The notes under the pieces: model-generated | Seen by the model: the letters and a program-made list of their open reading frames with translations, nothing else | The model's database searches: none | Told to the model about the DNA's origin: nothing | In this document: piece by piece, positions 1 through 9,746 of the stretch | How the letters are laid out: each line of letters starts with the position of its first letter | How positions within the stretch are numbered: position 1 is the first letter of the stretch | From: Limonium bicolor | Lineage: Eukaryota > Streptophyta > Magnoliopsida > Caryophyllales > Plumbaginaceae | DNA: 64,000 bases | Direction of reading: 5' to 3' | NCBI GenBank assembly: GCA_023374045.1 | Contig: CM041779.1 | Coordinates: forward strand, 144,957,485-145,021,484 | Translations under genes and position numbers: made by a program

Positions 1-3000
1 TCATTAAAGCAAATACTTTTGCGCTATGCGCATTGTAGTTTACGCACTTATTACGTAAAACATACATTTCGCGTTTTTCGCTCTACCCCCCTTAAAAGGG
101 ATTACGCCCACGTAATCTACCATGTGTCAATTGGACATCGGTCGAAGGCATTCAGCCGTCATGGAGTGGTTCAGCTTCCATGCGGTCTATTATACAATGT
201 TCCTTGATCAATGGGTCTTAGCCGTATTATCGGTTAGTCCCTGCGTCAGAATTTTCATCGGAGTTTATTTAACTCTTAACCGGGTTCGTTTCTAGCCTAA
301 ATGCTTTCAGGCGTTGATATTAGCCTTTTATTCGCTAGGTGTCTTTCACTTAGAATGTTGGCCCACTAGCTTCTGCTGCGCGACCCTGATAACTTGGGTT
401 GTTCGCCCTTCTCGTTATCGTTAGCATGTTACACCTCACCTTTTATCCCTTTTATTGTGGGAATAAGGTTTATTCCATCTAGCGTGGTATTCTTTTTACC
501 GTGCGTGAACTCAATGAGTTTTAGATTCATAACCAGCTCTCTGGCGATCTATATGCATATCGTTGTATTTGTAGTGATCATTAACTTGGTTTCTCCGACT
601 TATTGTCGGTTGAGGTTAAGTCACTACTTGGTTGTAGTGCTTCCTCTACTATTAATAGCTTCTGGATTATACCAGTTTCTCTGGTTCATTACAAGTGTTC
701 TTCACTTGTATGACCTTGCACTTTCAATGCGTCGGTCCTTGTGACTTTCTTAAGTCTTCTTTCACCTTTACTCCTATGGATTCACATCTTGTGATTGTTG
801 GTGTGTCTCGACACTCTGCGTGCTCCTTTAGCCTTAGGCCGCACGGTTTGTTCTAAGCTTTTGCTTAGCTGGCTTATGCCATGTTTACTGGTGAAAGGAA
901 GGGTTTTCCACGATTTATATTTCCTATATTCCTAGCTATCCCTCGATCATTACTGCCCAAATGCAATACCAAAACACTCAGTCCCACAGAGTGCAGAGGC
1001 GTGAACACTTGACAGTAACTCTCTTATGAGATCGCAATAGGACTGATTGTTACTTTTCCAGGTGGTGCTTCATCATTTGGTGCAGACTTCTGGCTTTTGC
1101 CCGGTCTGTTCACCATCTTGTTTTAACAAGTCGATAGTATTGATGATTATTCTCATACATTGGTCGCCTGCTGCGCACCATGTTCTTACGGATTCCCATA
1201 TTGGTTTACATGGCGTCCACTGTTGCCAGCTTCAGCTCATCATTTCTTTCTTTTATATCATGGTTTGGGTGTTTATACTTTTGAGCTCCTTGAGCGTCAT
1301 TTACTGATTGTCAACAATTGTTGTTGTTATTTATTTCGTACTGCTTGGCCATATTGTATGCTCAAGCTTGACTACATCAATGGTTCTGAAAGGGATATGT
1401 TTTCCCGACAGTTGCTGATGGTGTCCCCTCCTTGGGATGCATGTGTTCACCGCTCTTGCGGTCTCACGTTTATGAGGGTATCCTCGCTCATTAGTTGATG
1501 GCCTTTTATTGGTGTCATCCTTGACCATTTTTCGTACGTTCACCTTGTTTTTACAACCGTTGGTTGTATGTGGTATAGTTTCATGGCATACCAGCCTATC
1601 GCCTAGAGCTCTGCTCATCATAAGCCGTTCCAAAGTGGTTACTTCTCTGCCTCCCATATGATGGCTTGAGGTGATACTGGGCTCCATGATACATCGTCGC
1701 GTCACGCTTCCGTTCGTTGGAGACCCTTTTTGTATTCTGGTATTGATTGATACCATTATTAATTTGGGGTATCCCCTGTCAAGTTGGGATCCTTCGGTGT
1801 TCTAACCGAATGTTCATTGCAATTGTGGTGTTCTTATCACGATATTCCGTTCAACTTGTTGACTTGATACCCTTTATGATTGCTCCTGGTATTATTGATT
1901 ATGCTATTGCATCAGATTGATGTTTATGAGTATGTTCAGTTTGTTATTCCACCTTGCGGTTCTGGATTTGAGTTACCCGTTGAGGGTTGTAACGTCTCCC
2001 GTTCTTAGGGTAGACCATTGGTGTTTTTCTCTTATGTTATAACGGATTTTGATATTCCTTCCGTGATGAATGGTATTTCTGGTACCTTAGATCACACCCT
2101 GTGTGTTTGTGATAGTTGTTCTGGGATTCTATCCCTTCATTGAACACTAAAGTGTTATGTTAGGCATTTGCCTTGCAGTGTTTGACTGGGTATTCCTTCC
2201 AGTTATCATACTTACTTCATATCTTGACATATCCAATGTCTTTATTCAGTTGTTGTGCTTCTTGCACTTTTAACTCTTAATTGTTCTCCCGGAGTGGGTT
2301 TCTTGACTCTTTAGCTTGTAAGCTGTCTGAGTTCCCTTTTGCTCGTTTGAGGTATCCAACTGTTCTGTTTTGATTTGCTTATGGTCGTAGAACAGAGTTG
2401 ACTACTTCTCGTGTTTCGTACACTACATGTGTACCGTGGGGTACCGTCTTGGCACTTACCACTTACCTAACTACGTTCGGCCCGCAAGCTCCTTCCGGAG
2501 TGCGTCGTCCCACATCCCGTATTTGGTGTACACTAGTAGTGGTTCGTCACACGCCTAGGTGAAGTATTCTATTGTCAACTCTTCTTGTATCACTCTATGA
2601 TACTCACCGATATTCCATCTGTTGGGTTTTAAAATCCAATGTTTTAAAGAAGGTTTGTGGTTTTTGAGAAAATTTTGGTTTTGAAATAACGGTTCGGTGT
2701 TAAAGAAATTCTTCATGGCGTTGCCAAGTTTGTGGTCTTGACCAAGTTCAGCTTCTTGCTGACTGGTATATTCTTAATACAATGGTCGGGCCGTTAGGCC
2801 TTCCCGAGGGTTCATTATTTAACATCCTTAGGATTGGTGATCCTGCATTTGCTCCATTCGTCATAGTGGTACTGTAGTAAGTATTTGCGATTTGGTAAAA
2901 GTATTCCAACCGTTCTGTTGTTGCTGCACTTGCCCTAGGCAAGTGCGCGGGTAGGTTGTTTTTCAGTTAACGTATACCGGTTACGGTATCGTTTCCATCC

Positions 3001-3835
3001 ATATTTGGTGGTCTATTAGATCTTCCTTTGATCCTTTGATCTTGGTGATCGATCTCCTGAGTCGCTCTCAGTATACTTGACATGGTTGTCGTCCATCCGG
3101 TGTCTCACACCTTCAGTGTGGTTAACGAGACTTGGCTTATCCTTAGGAACCATTGTGGTCCTATAGGTGTATGTGTTATGAATTCTTTCATAGTTATCTG
3201 AACTATGTTGTTCGGTTATTACAGCCTCTTGGCATGTAGGTTTGGTATTAATCCAACCTCGACTAGTCCTTAGTCGGTTTGTATACCGTTGTTGGTATCA
3301 TCAAAGATTACGGTCCGTAGACTCTCTTGTCTCGGCTTGTTACTCCATTTTCCTTGCTTCATTGCACGACTGTGCTTCTCTTCTTGCTGGCTACACATGG
3401 TTCTCGCGACTGCGAAGCATGTCGCCCCATGGTGCCATAAATTTCATCATCCTTGTGTTTAGGATCTTCATTCCTCCGCCATTAAGTGCGGTCCTTGTCA
3501 TTTAACGGGAACCGTCTTCGGGACTTCCAGTTCTTGGACTCGACCGTATGACAGGTTCTTTCTAATAAGGTTTACTTGCAACTGCCAGATCGGGTGTTAC
3601 CCGAGTGTGAGAGGTCTTTCCATCTCTCTGGCGTTATTCCCCATACTTAATACCGTGGGTTGCGGAGGGCGGGGTATGGTTGTTGTAGGTTTCCGATTCA
3701 CACGGAAGTTCCTAACTAGCGTCCTCGCACACTAGCACTCAACCCTTAGCCCTAAGTCTCTACTTCCTAACTCGGTACTTTCCTAAACTCGGTATTTCAT
3801 CCATCAGAGCGATACTTCGCTCTGATACCACTTTT
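1..3835 (-). repeat. Element A internal domain, copy 1 (partial, hairpin-rich, non-coding)
   Basis: This is the PBS-proximal 3.8 kb of the A internal region and is near-identical to 9747-13591 apart from many single-base indels. No ORF is conserved between the copies. It is crowded with short perfect inverted repeats, for example 39-59, 101-116, 622-639, 692-708, 853-868, 1793-1810, 2418-2434, 2587-2603, 2926-2946 (9 bp stem, 3 nt loop) and 3260-3276. A conserved structured RNA is the simplest reading. The left end runs off the window. Confidence 0.75.
3819..3830 (-). promoter_or_regulatory. Primer binding site, element A copy 1
   Basis: On the minus strand this reads TGGTATCAGAGC, the usual plant PBS complementary to the 3' end of initiator-Met tRNA. 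It lies 5 nt downstream of the LTR end at 3836, which fixes the element's orientation as minus. It overlaps a perfect 9 bp hairpin (arms 3804-3812 and 3817-3825). Confidence 0.85.
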
Positions 3836-3925
3836 TGTAACACCCCTACCGCTAATACCGTCATTACCGTACCATACTTACCTTCGCAGCGGATAATACT
3901 TACTCAACGGAGGGTGTACAATGCC

Positions 3926-3947
3926 GTTAGTCACCCACGTGACTAAC
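3926..3947. other. Perfect 9 bp hairpin in LTR A
   Basis: Arms GTTAGTCAC (3926-3934) and GTGACTAAC (3939-3947) enclose a 4-nt loop, about 90 bp inside the LTR terminus next to the PBS. The same hairpin is present in the right-hand LTR near 13682-13703. Confidence 0.7.
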
Positions 3948-4449
3948 AAGGCGAGTTACAATACTACATACTATCGGTCTGATGAATATGAACATACCGA
4001 GTACTCTACACATTACATTACTTCCCTTGCATACTCATCCATATTCCAACTACACTCCAATACATTACTATACCGAGTATACTACAATCCTTAATTTACC
4101 GATACATTTAAACTTCCAAATTCGCATACAATACAAGTACAATCCCTACTACACAACTACCCATGCTTACGTAGCAGTCCCCGTCCTACTCTCTCGAACG
4201 GTGATCAGCTTCGGGTACCTGCACACTAAAAATGGTCCCCCGAGGGGTCAGCTTACGCTGAATATGAAATTCGCATATACCGCGTGCTAACCGCGGTACA
4301 TCGACTACTTTGGGTCGAATATACATGGAGTTCATTTACATGCATACATACATACTCATACTGCCACAATACATGCATATACATACAATTCCAATACTTA
4401 CCAAGGAAGACAGTTCAGTAGTCAACCATTCGTACTAGTTACTTACTCG

Positions 4450-4770
4450 TTGCTACTTCGGGGTTGTTCGATATTCATTACACTACTCCTAGCTACTCCT
4501 CACTTGTTGCTCGTTACTTACTCTTACATACTCATCACTCCATGCTCATATCCTTACTCGTACATGCTCTTTACTCCATACTCGTTACTAATGCTTGTGC
4601 ATACTCGCTACTCAGTACTCCTTACTTACTTATACGTACTCAATACTTACTGCTTACTCATACATACTCAATACTCGGTACTCATCACATACTCATACTC
4701 ACTTCTTACTCAATACTCTTTACTTCTCATACATACGCAATACTCGTTACTCATACTTTGGTCTCTGGGC
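4450..4770. repeat. TACTC/ACTCAT low-complexity block in LTR A
   Basis: This is a degenerate run of TACTCATAC, TTACTC and ACTCG words. It gives overlapping Tyr/Ser/Leu/Thr-rich open frames that have no protein meaning. The second LTR has the same block at about 14200-14515. Confidence 0.7.
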
Positions 4771-5855
4771 TGAGTCATACTGAAGACTCGCCACCGGACC
4801 TACAATACGAGGGCTGTACGATCAGCTCCTCAAATACTCAAATGTCCGTACTACCGGACTACTCGTATTCCCAACACTCTTCTCTCAGAGTATAATACAA
4901 TCTTACAGATTAGCCTAGAAGTATCTCTCTCGATAACCTCCACTGGCTTAGGGAATTACTACTGTCTAGTATCCTCAGGTTTAAGGGTTTCCCCAACATA
5001 TCGGATGCTCTCATATACGGGACATACTTACATTAGTCGGGTCCTCTCATAATGGGTCGACCAATTACTAAGGGTTTGGAGATCCCTCATCATTCTTCAC
5101 TACTCTCATGGTTCATGTTTGTACCAAGATTAGTTCCTCTACCAGAGGTTACTTACTTACTTCCACTACTTATTGTGTGTGGATTATTCATTTCGATTCT
5201 TCTTCCGTTATCGGGAGGTTGTTACTCCCGTACACTCTCTCACATTCTAGTGAGTTTATTGGGTTGCGTTATCGTTGTGATTCGATAGTTTAGTGCGTTG
5301 TTATTGCTCCATTGTCTCACAATAAGACTCTTACTACGAGTCATTACATACAAGACTCATCTATGAGTCGATCTACGCACCAAGTAAGCCACACAATCAA
5401 TTCAAGAAAGGTTAGCTCATGCAACATACAGCAAGACATGCAAAGAAAGGCAATAAACCGTTTTCATGCTTTAGTCTTGATTAGCCGGCATACAGCACAC
5501 AAATCAATGTAACTCGGTTAGCACGTGGGGCATGAGAAAATCATACCTTTCACCGGGGTTAGCTCTACCGTGTGTTCCCTCGTTCCTTGGTTCACACTTG
5601 TTCCTCTGATAATGTTCCAACATTATTAATACTATATTCTTACAATACACAAATAATCGCTACTCCCGTATTTACCCCGTTATCCCGGTGTACTTAACGT
5701 TCTTATACTTACCACTTCCTTACTAATCCTCTCACTTGTTTCCCATTTACATACTTATTGCTTTACCATTAATGTTACACTAATGGTGTATTACCAAGGT
5801 CCTTTATATATGTACATATCCTTATATATACATACATATGATTACTATGTTACTA

Positions 5856-5874
5856 TTTTTTTTTTTTTTTTTTT
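5856..5874. repeat. Poly(T) tract in LTR A
   Basis: This is a run of 19 T directly before the inverted-repeat array. The equivalent run in the second LTR (15607-15623) is slightly shorter, as expected of a homopolymer. Confidence 0.8.
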
Positions 5875-5884
5875 ATAAGTTAGG

Positions 5885-6230
5885 GCCGACCGACCCACCG
5901 ACCGACCCAACCCTTTGGGTCGGTCCATTCCAGTAAGTTTTCCGTCTTCTGAAATTGTCCCGACCGACCCAGAACTGTTCCGACCGACCCATACACCTCT
6001 GGGTCGGTCCATTGCCGAGAGTTTCGGGTCTGTTGTCCAAGCTCCGACCGACCCACCGACCGACCCACCTTTGGGTCGGTCGAAGTGCGAACTTCGACAA
6101 CAGAAAATTCGAGTCCGACCGACCCACGTCCGACCCACGGCCCCTGGGTCGGTCCATTCCCGAGAGGTTTATTTTCGTTACCTAAGCTCCGACCGACCCA
6201 CGGTCCGACCCAGACTCTGGGTCGGTCGGT
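5885..6230. repeat. GACCGACCCA / TGGGTCGGTC inverted-repeat array in LTR A
   Basis: About four units of roughly 80-110 bp each contain one or more copies of CCGACCGACCCA followed by the reverse complement TGGGTCGGTC. Clean stems include 5982-5991 with 6000-6009 (10 bp, loop 8) and 6057-6067 with 6072-6082 (11 bp, loop 4). The array lies about 2.2-2.5 kb from the LTR start in the element's own orientation. The LTR families B, N and E carry comparable arrays with different core sequences. Confidence 0.85.
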
Positions 6231-7599
6231 AGCAGAACTCTGCTACAGACTTTGTTTCTCAATTCTTTCCTTACCCATTCCTTCCCCAATCTTTCTACAT
6301 GTAATCCCACATGATATAATGCACTTAGGCTTCCTAAAATACCTCATTTCGTCCACCAATTCCATTACTAAATCCATGAACAATTTACACAATTTCCTCA
6401 CCTCCTTTCAAACACAACAGTTTTTCATTCTCTAATGCTACAGATTTTTACAACTCAATTCTCCATCCAATACTTCCTCAACCAATGTCATTCCTAGCAT
6501 TCTACATATCTCTACTTACCATACCAATTCATCCCCAAGTCAATACACTTTCTATACCCAAGTTCCAACACTCCTTTTACCAAATTCTGCACATAAATTC
6601 TTCCTAGTTTCACAATACATTTGATGCCTCCCTTGCTACAGATTTTGTAGCTTAACTCCACATACTACTATCATCTTTCCATGGCTTCTAAACATCCTTA
6701 CTATCCCCAATACATACCTTGGTTTTCCCACTCACCAAGTCATTCCTTAATGCACAATTCCTACCGAAATTTTGCCATAACTCATCTACCTTCCTTACTT
6801 ATTCACACACATCCTTTCTCATCAAATTCATACCTATTCTAGCCAAACCACAAGGGTTCTACCAGCACACATATACAATCCCAATACAACAATACTCCTT
6901 CAATCACAATACCAATACACATATCAATTATACTTGGCTCTAAGGCCTACAATCCACATACTTACTCTAAATACACAAACTTCACAATTCTCAATACTAG
7001 TACAAGGTTTTGGGTTCTTTAAATGTTTTGCCCATTCCCATTACACTAATGCAATAAAATTTACATTAGGAAGGAGCTCTTACCTTGAGCTTTTATTTTC
7101 TTCATTTCTTTCCAATCCTTCTTCTCTCTTTCTTGTTCAAACCGATCACATGGGAATGGAGTTGCCAAACTCCATTCCCATCACCCAAGCACACAAAACA
7201 AGCATAATTAATCTACTAACCCTCAGATTAACACTATTCATATGAGTGTTTTAAATAAAATTCCTAGGGTTTACCTTTGAGTGCTTTAGAAGGGGTTTTA
7301 GCCCTTGGTTCAAGAAGAAGAATCCACCACCATTGCTAGGTGAAGTTGATGCTCAAAAAGAGAGAAAAACAAGGCATTACAAGGGGCTAAAAATCGGCCA
7401 CCATAGAAAATGAGGAAAGATGGGTTTTTTTTGAAACTTTTTACCTTAGGAGGAAGAGGAGACTCCAAGCTTCACAATGGTGTGCTTTTCTCTTCAAATG
7501 GGGAAAACCCATGGAGATGAAACTCATCCTTTTCGAATTTTGAAAAGATAGAAATGTAGAGGAGGATGAGGGGATTACAATATGTAATTTATTTTTGAT

Positions 7600-7775
7600 T
7601 TGGAGCTCACATGTGGATGGAGCAAGGGGAGAAAGGAGGGAAGCCATTGTTGTTTCCTTTGGGCTTCAAAATCGCCACCAGCAGAGAGAGAGGAGGGAGG
7701 AGCCGATGGAGAAGGAAGGAGGGAAGGAGAGAGAAGAGAGAAATGAGGGGGAGAGAGAAAAGGTAAGTGCCTTTT
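7600..7775. repeat. Purine-rich (GA) strand-asymmetric tract in LTR A
   Basis: The plus strand is dominated by GAGA, GGAGG and GAAGG words. In the element's minus-strand sense this is a CT-rich patch about 0.6-0.8 kb into the LTR, resembling the pyrimidine patches near plant transcription starts. A promoter role is only a suggestion. Its counterpart is at about 17375-17520. Confidence 0.55.
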
Positions 7776-8404
7776 TGTCCTTTTGTTCTACTTTGCTTTT
7801 TGACTCTACATTATTTAGCTAGTTACATGTGTGTGTGAGAGAGAGCTGTTTACACTAATAAAACCGGCCCCCACACTGTTATACTAGCTGGAGCGTTTTT
7901 CGTCTTTTACAGAAAGCGCTCGTTATTTTACCCGGTTTTGATACTATTCATAACCGGGCCCGTTTTCCGGAATTTTCTCGTTTCTTTATTTTTACTGGTT
8001 ATTAAGCTTCCATAAACACTTAATAATTATTATTCGATGATTTATAATTTTTTTCGGGTCTGTTTGACCACTTAAAATCACGTTTTCGGGTTTCCTCGAA
8101 AAACGTGCGCTAGAGCTCTTTTAGCGTTTTTGATACATGTCTTGGTTCCGTTTTCTTCGGAATCATTCCCGTATACTGATTAAGGCATGGATGAGCCTTA
8201 GGATGTCAACTTACAATACATAACCGAGAGGTCTCGTACCTCCTATGGTTATTTAACGCTCTCATTAGGCTTGTTTTTCCGCTTTCTAAGCGTTTTTCTC
8301 ATTTCTTTTGGATTTATTTCTTTACCAAAAATACTTAGGCACTACTAGGCCCTTAAATACTATATTAGAATAAATAATCACCATATTTAGTTCGGGGTAT
8401 TTCA

Positions 8405-8420
8405 ATCTACCCCCCTTAAA
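8405..8420 (-). promoter_or_regulatory. Polypurine tract, element A
   Basis: On the minus strand TTTAAGGGGGGTAGAT abuts the LTR start TGAAATACCCC. This is the expected plus-strand primer site and marks 3836-8404 as the 3' LTR of the copy to its right. Confidence 0.85.
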
Positions 8421-8421
8421 G

Positions 8422-8439
8422 AACTTTGCCCTCAAAGTT
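8422..8439 (-). other. PPT-side hairpin, element A
   Basis: Arms AACTTTG and CAAAGTT (7 bp, perfect) enclose a 4-nt loop that reads AGGG on the minus strand. It sits just upstream of the PPT in the element's sense. Elements B, N and E have hairpins at the same place with the same kind of loop but different stems. Confidence 0.8.
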
Positions 8440-8676
8440 GGTGAATCTAATATTGTTACTCGTACATATACTTCATGCTAAGGTTATGACCTCTACATAT
8501 ACTTTGTCAAACTCCAAATGTCTGACAGATGATGCATATACGCATCCAAACAGCATGTCACTGCATGCATAGCAATCAAAAATATTCCGTTTTACTTCTC
8601 TCCAGGGGGTCCACCCGAAGGCAATTAGGTACCATCTCCCCCAATGGAGAGTGATCCCTCAGGTACCGGTCACGTT

Positions 8677-8737
8677 TGAACACTTACGCTTTCTGGTTCA
8701 CGGCCGTCATGACTTGAGCACTTACGCTTTCTGGCTC
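8677..8737. other. Twin hairpins with identical loops and changed stems
   Basis: TGAAC/GTTCA (8677-8681, 8696-8700) and TGAGC/GCTC (8715-8719, 8734-8737) both enclose the same 14-nt loop ACTTACGCTTTCTG. The stem difference is an A-T to G-C exchange on both arms, which keeps pairing. Confidence 0.65.
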
Positions 8738-9746
8738 TACGGTCCTTTGGTTCTGATCAAATTCATTTGCACATATAGAGATCCTCCGGCACTTACTCAT
8801 ACTTACTTACTCATACTGTACTCATACTTACTCATACTTACTCGGGACTACGCTGCCCCAGTGCCTTTGGAAAAATACAAAACACACACTGTTACCGTAC
8901 CATCGGTGTAGTGGTTCAAACTACTCTACACTTCCACGGACTCAAAACTAGCTTCTCCTCCTATGGTTTCGACCGGATACCCGTGCCTAGGCATGGAGGT
9001 CCACTAGCGCCCGTGGGAGCGGTTTCAAAAACGATCCTCATTCTCAATTTTGAAGAAAACATTGTACCAAAATAGTTTGGAAATTCATTTTGAAAACTTG
9101 CATACATCTCCCAATATTCATTTATGATGATTATACCTATTACTAGTGTTATTATTGTGACCACTTAAGGGGCTTCCAGAGTCCTTCAACCACAATGTGA
9201 TCAGCATTGGTGTTGAATTATCCTTCCACCCCAATTTGTGTTCGGCTTCCCTTGATCGCTAGCAAATCAAGTTCCACTTCCCACCTCAATACAAACAGAC
9301 AGATTGTCAAACATTATTTCGTTTTCTATCTTTTTAATTTTGCTACTCGTAATCACACGCATACATTTTCCAATTTATATTATTCACTTACTTCTTACTA
9401 ATCATTCATCCTTCATTACTACATTCCTCCAACTACTATACTTAAGAAATTCGTGGGTATACCGTTCCATTAATCTACTATAACCAATTCATACTCATAA
9501 AATACATCGGTTGTACACCGATTCATACTCATTACATACTTCGGTTACATACATACTCATTACATACATCGGTTCCATACCGATTTATACTCCTCAAGTC
9601 TTCCATACATACTCATTCCTCATACTATTACCAGTCGGGGTACTCATTCCCCTGGAGTTTCTCTACTCCTTTTCCTATACTTACTTCCCAATTTACCACA
9701 ATTATACAATGAGTGAATACAAATGTTTATGTAACATAAGTATCAA

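Larger units (their letters stand above)
3836..8404 (-). repeat. Element A LTR, left copy (4569 bp)
   Basis: The ends are TG...CA, flanked on the left by a PBS and on the right by a PPT, so this one LTR acts as 5' LTR for the segment at 1-3835 and as 3' LTR for 8405-13591. It matches 13592-18152 along its length. It contains a TACTC-rich low-complexity block, a T run (5856-5874), an inverted-repeat array (5885-6230), a purine tract (about 7600-7775) and a 9 bp perfect hairpin at 3926-3947. No convincing coding capacity. Confidence 0.85.
8405..9746 (-). repeat. Element A internal domain, PPT-proximal 1.3 kb
   Basis: This part of the internal region is present once in the window. It contains two successive hairpins with the same loop (8677-8737), a TACTCATAC simple repeat (about 8795-8850) and AT-rich DNA with no supported gene. 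The match to the window's first base begins at 9747. Confidence 0.7.

Noticed and set aside
1..400. Structured sequence considered as rRNA
   Set aside because: No conserved rRNA core words are present, and the segment lies within the repeated A internal domain.
1331..1756. A 141-codon minus-strand frame in the A internal region, considered as a gag remnant
   Set aside because: It has no gag or zinc-knuckle motif and is not preserved in copy 2.
7441..7647. A 68-codon minus-strand frame after the CT-rich patch in LTR A
   Set aside because: The second LTR copy breaks the frame after a few codons.
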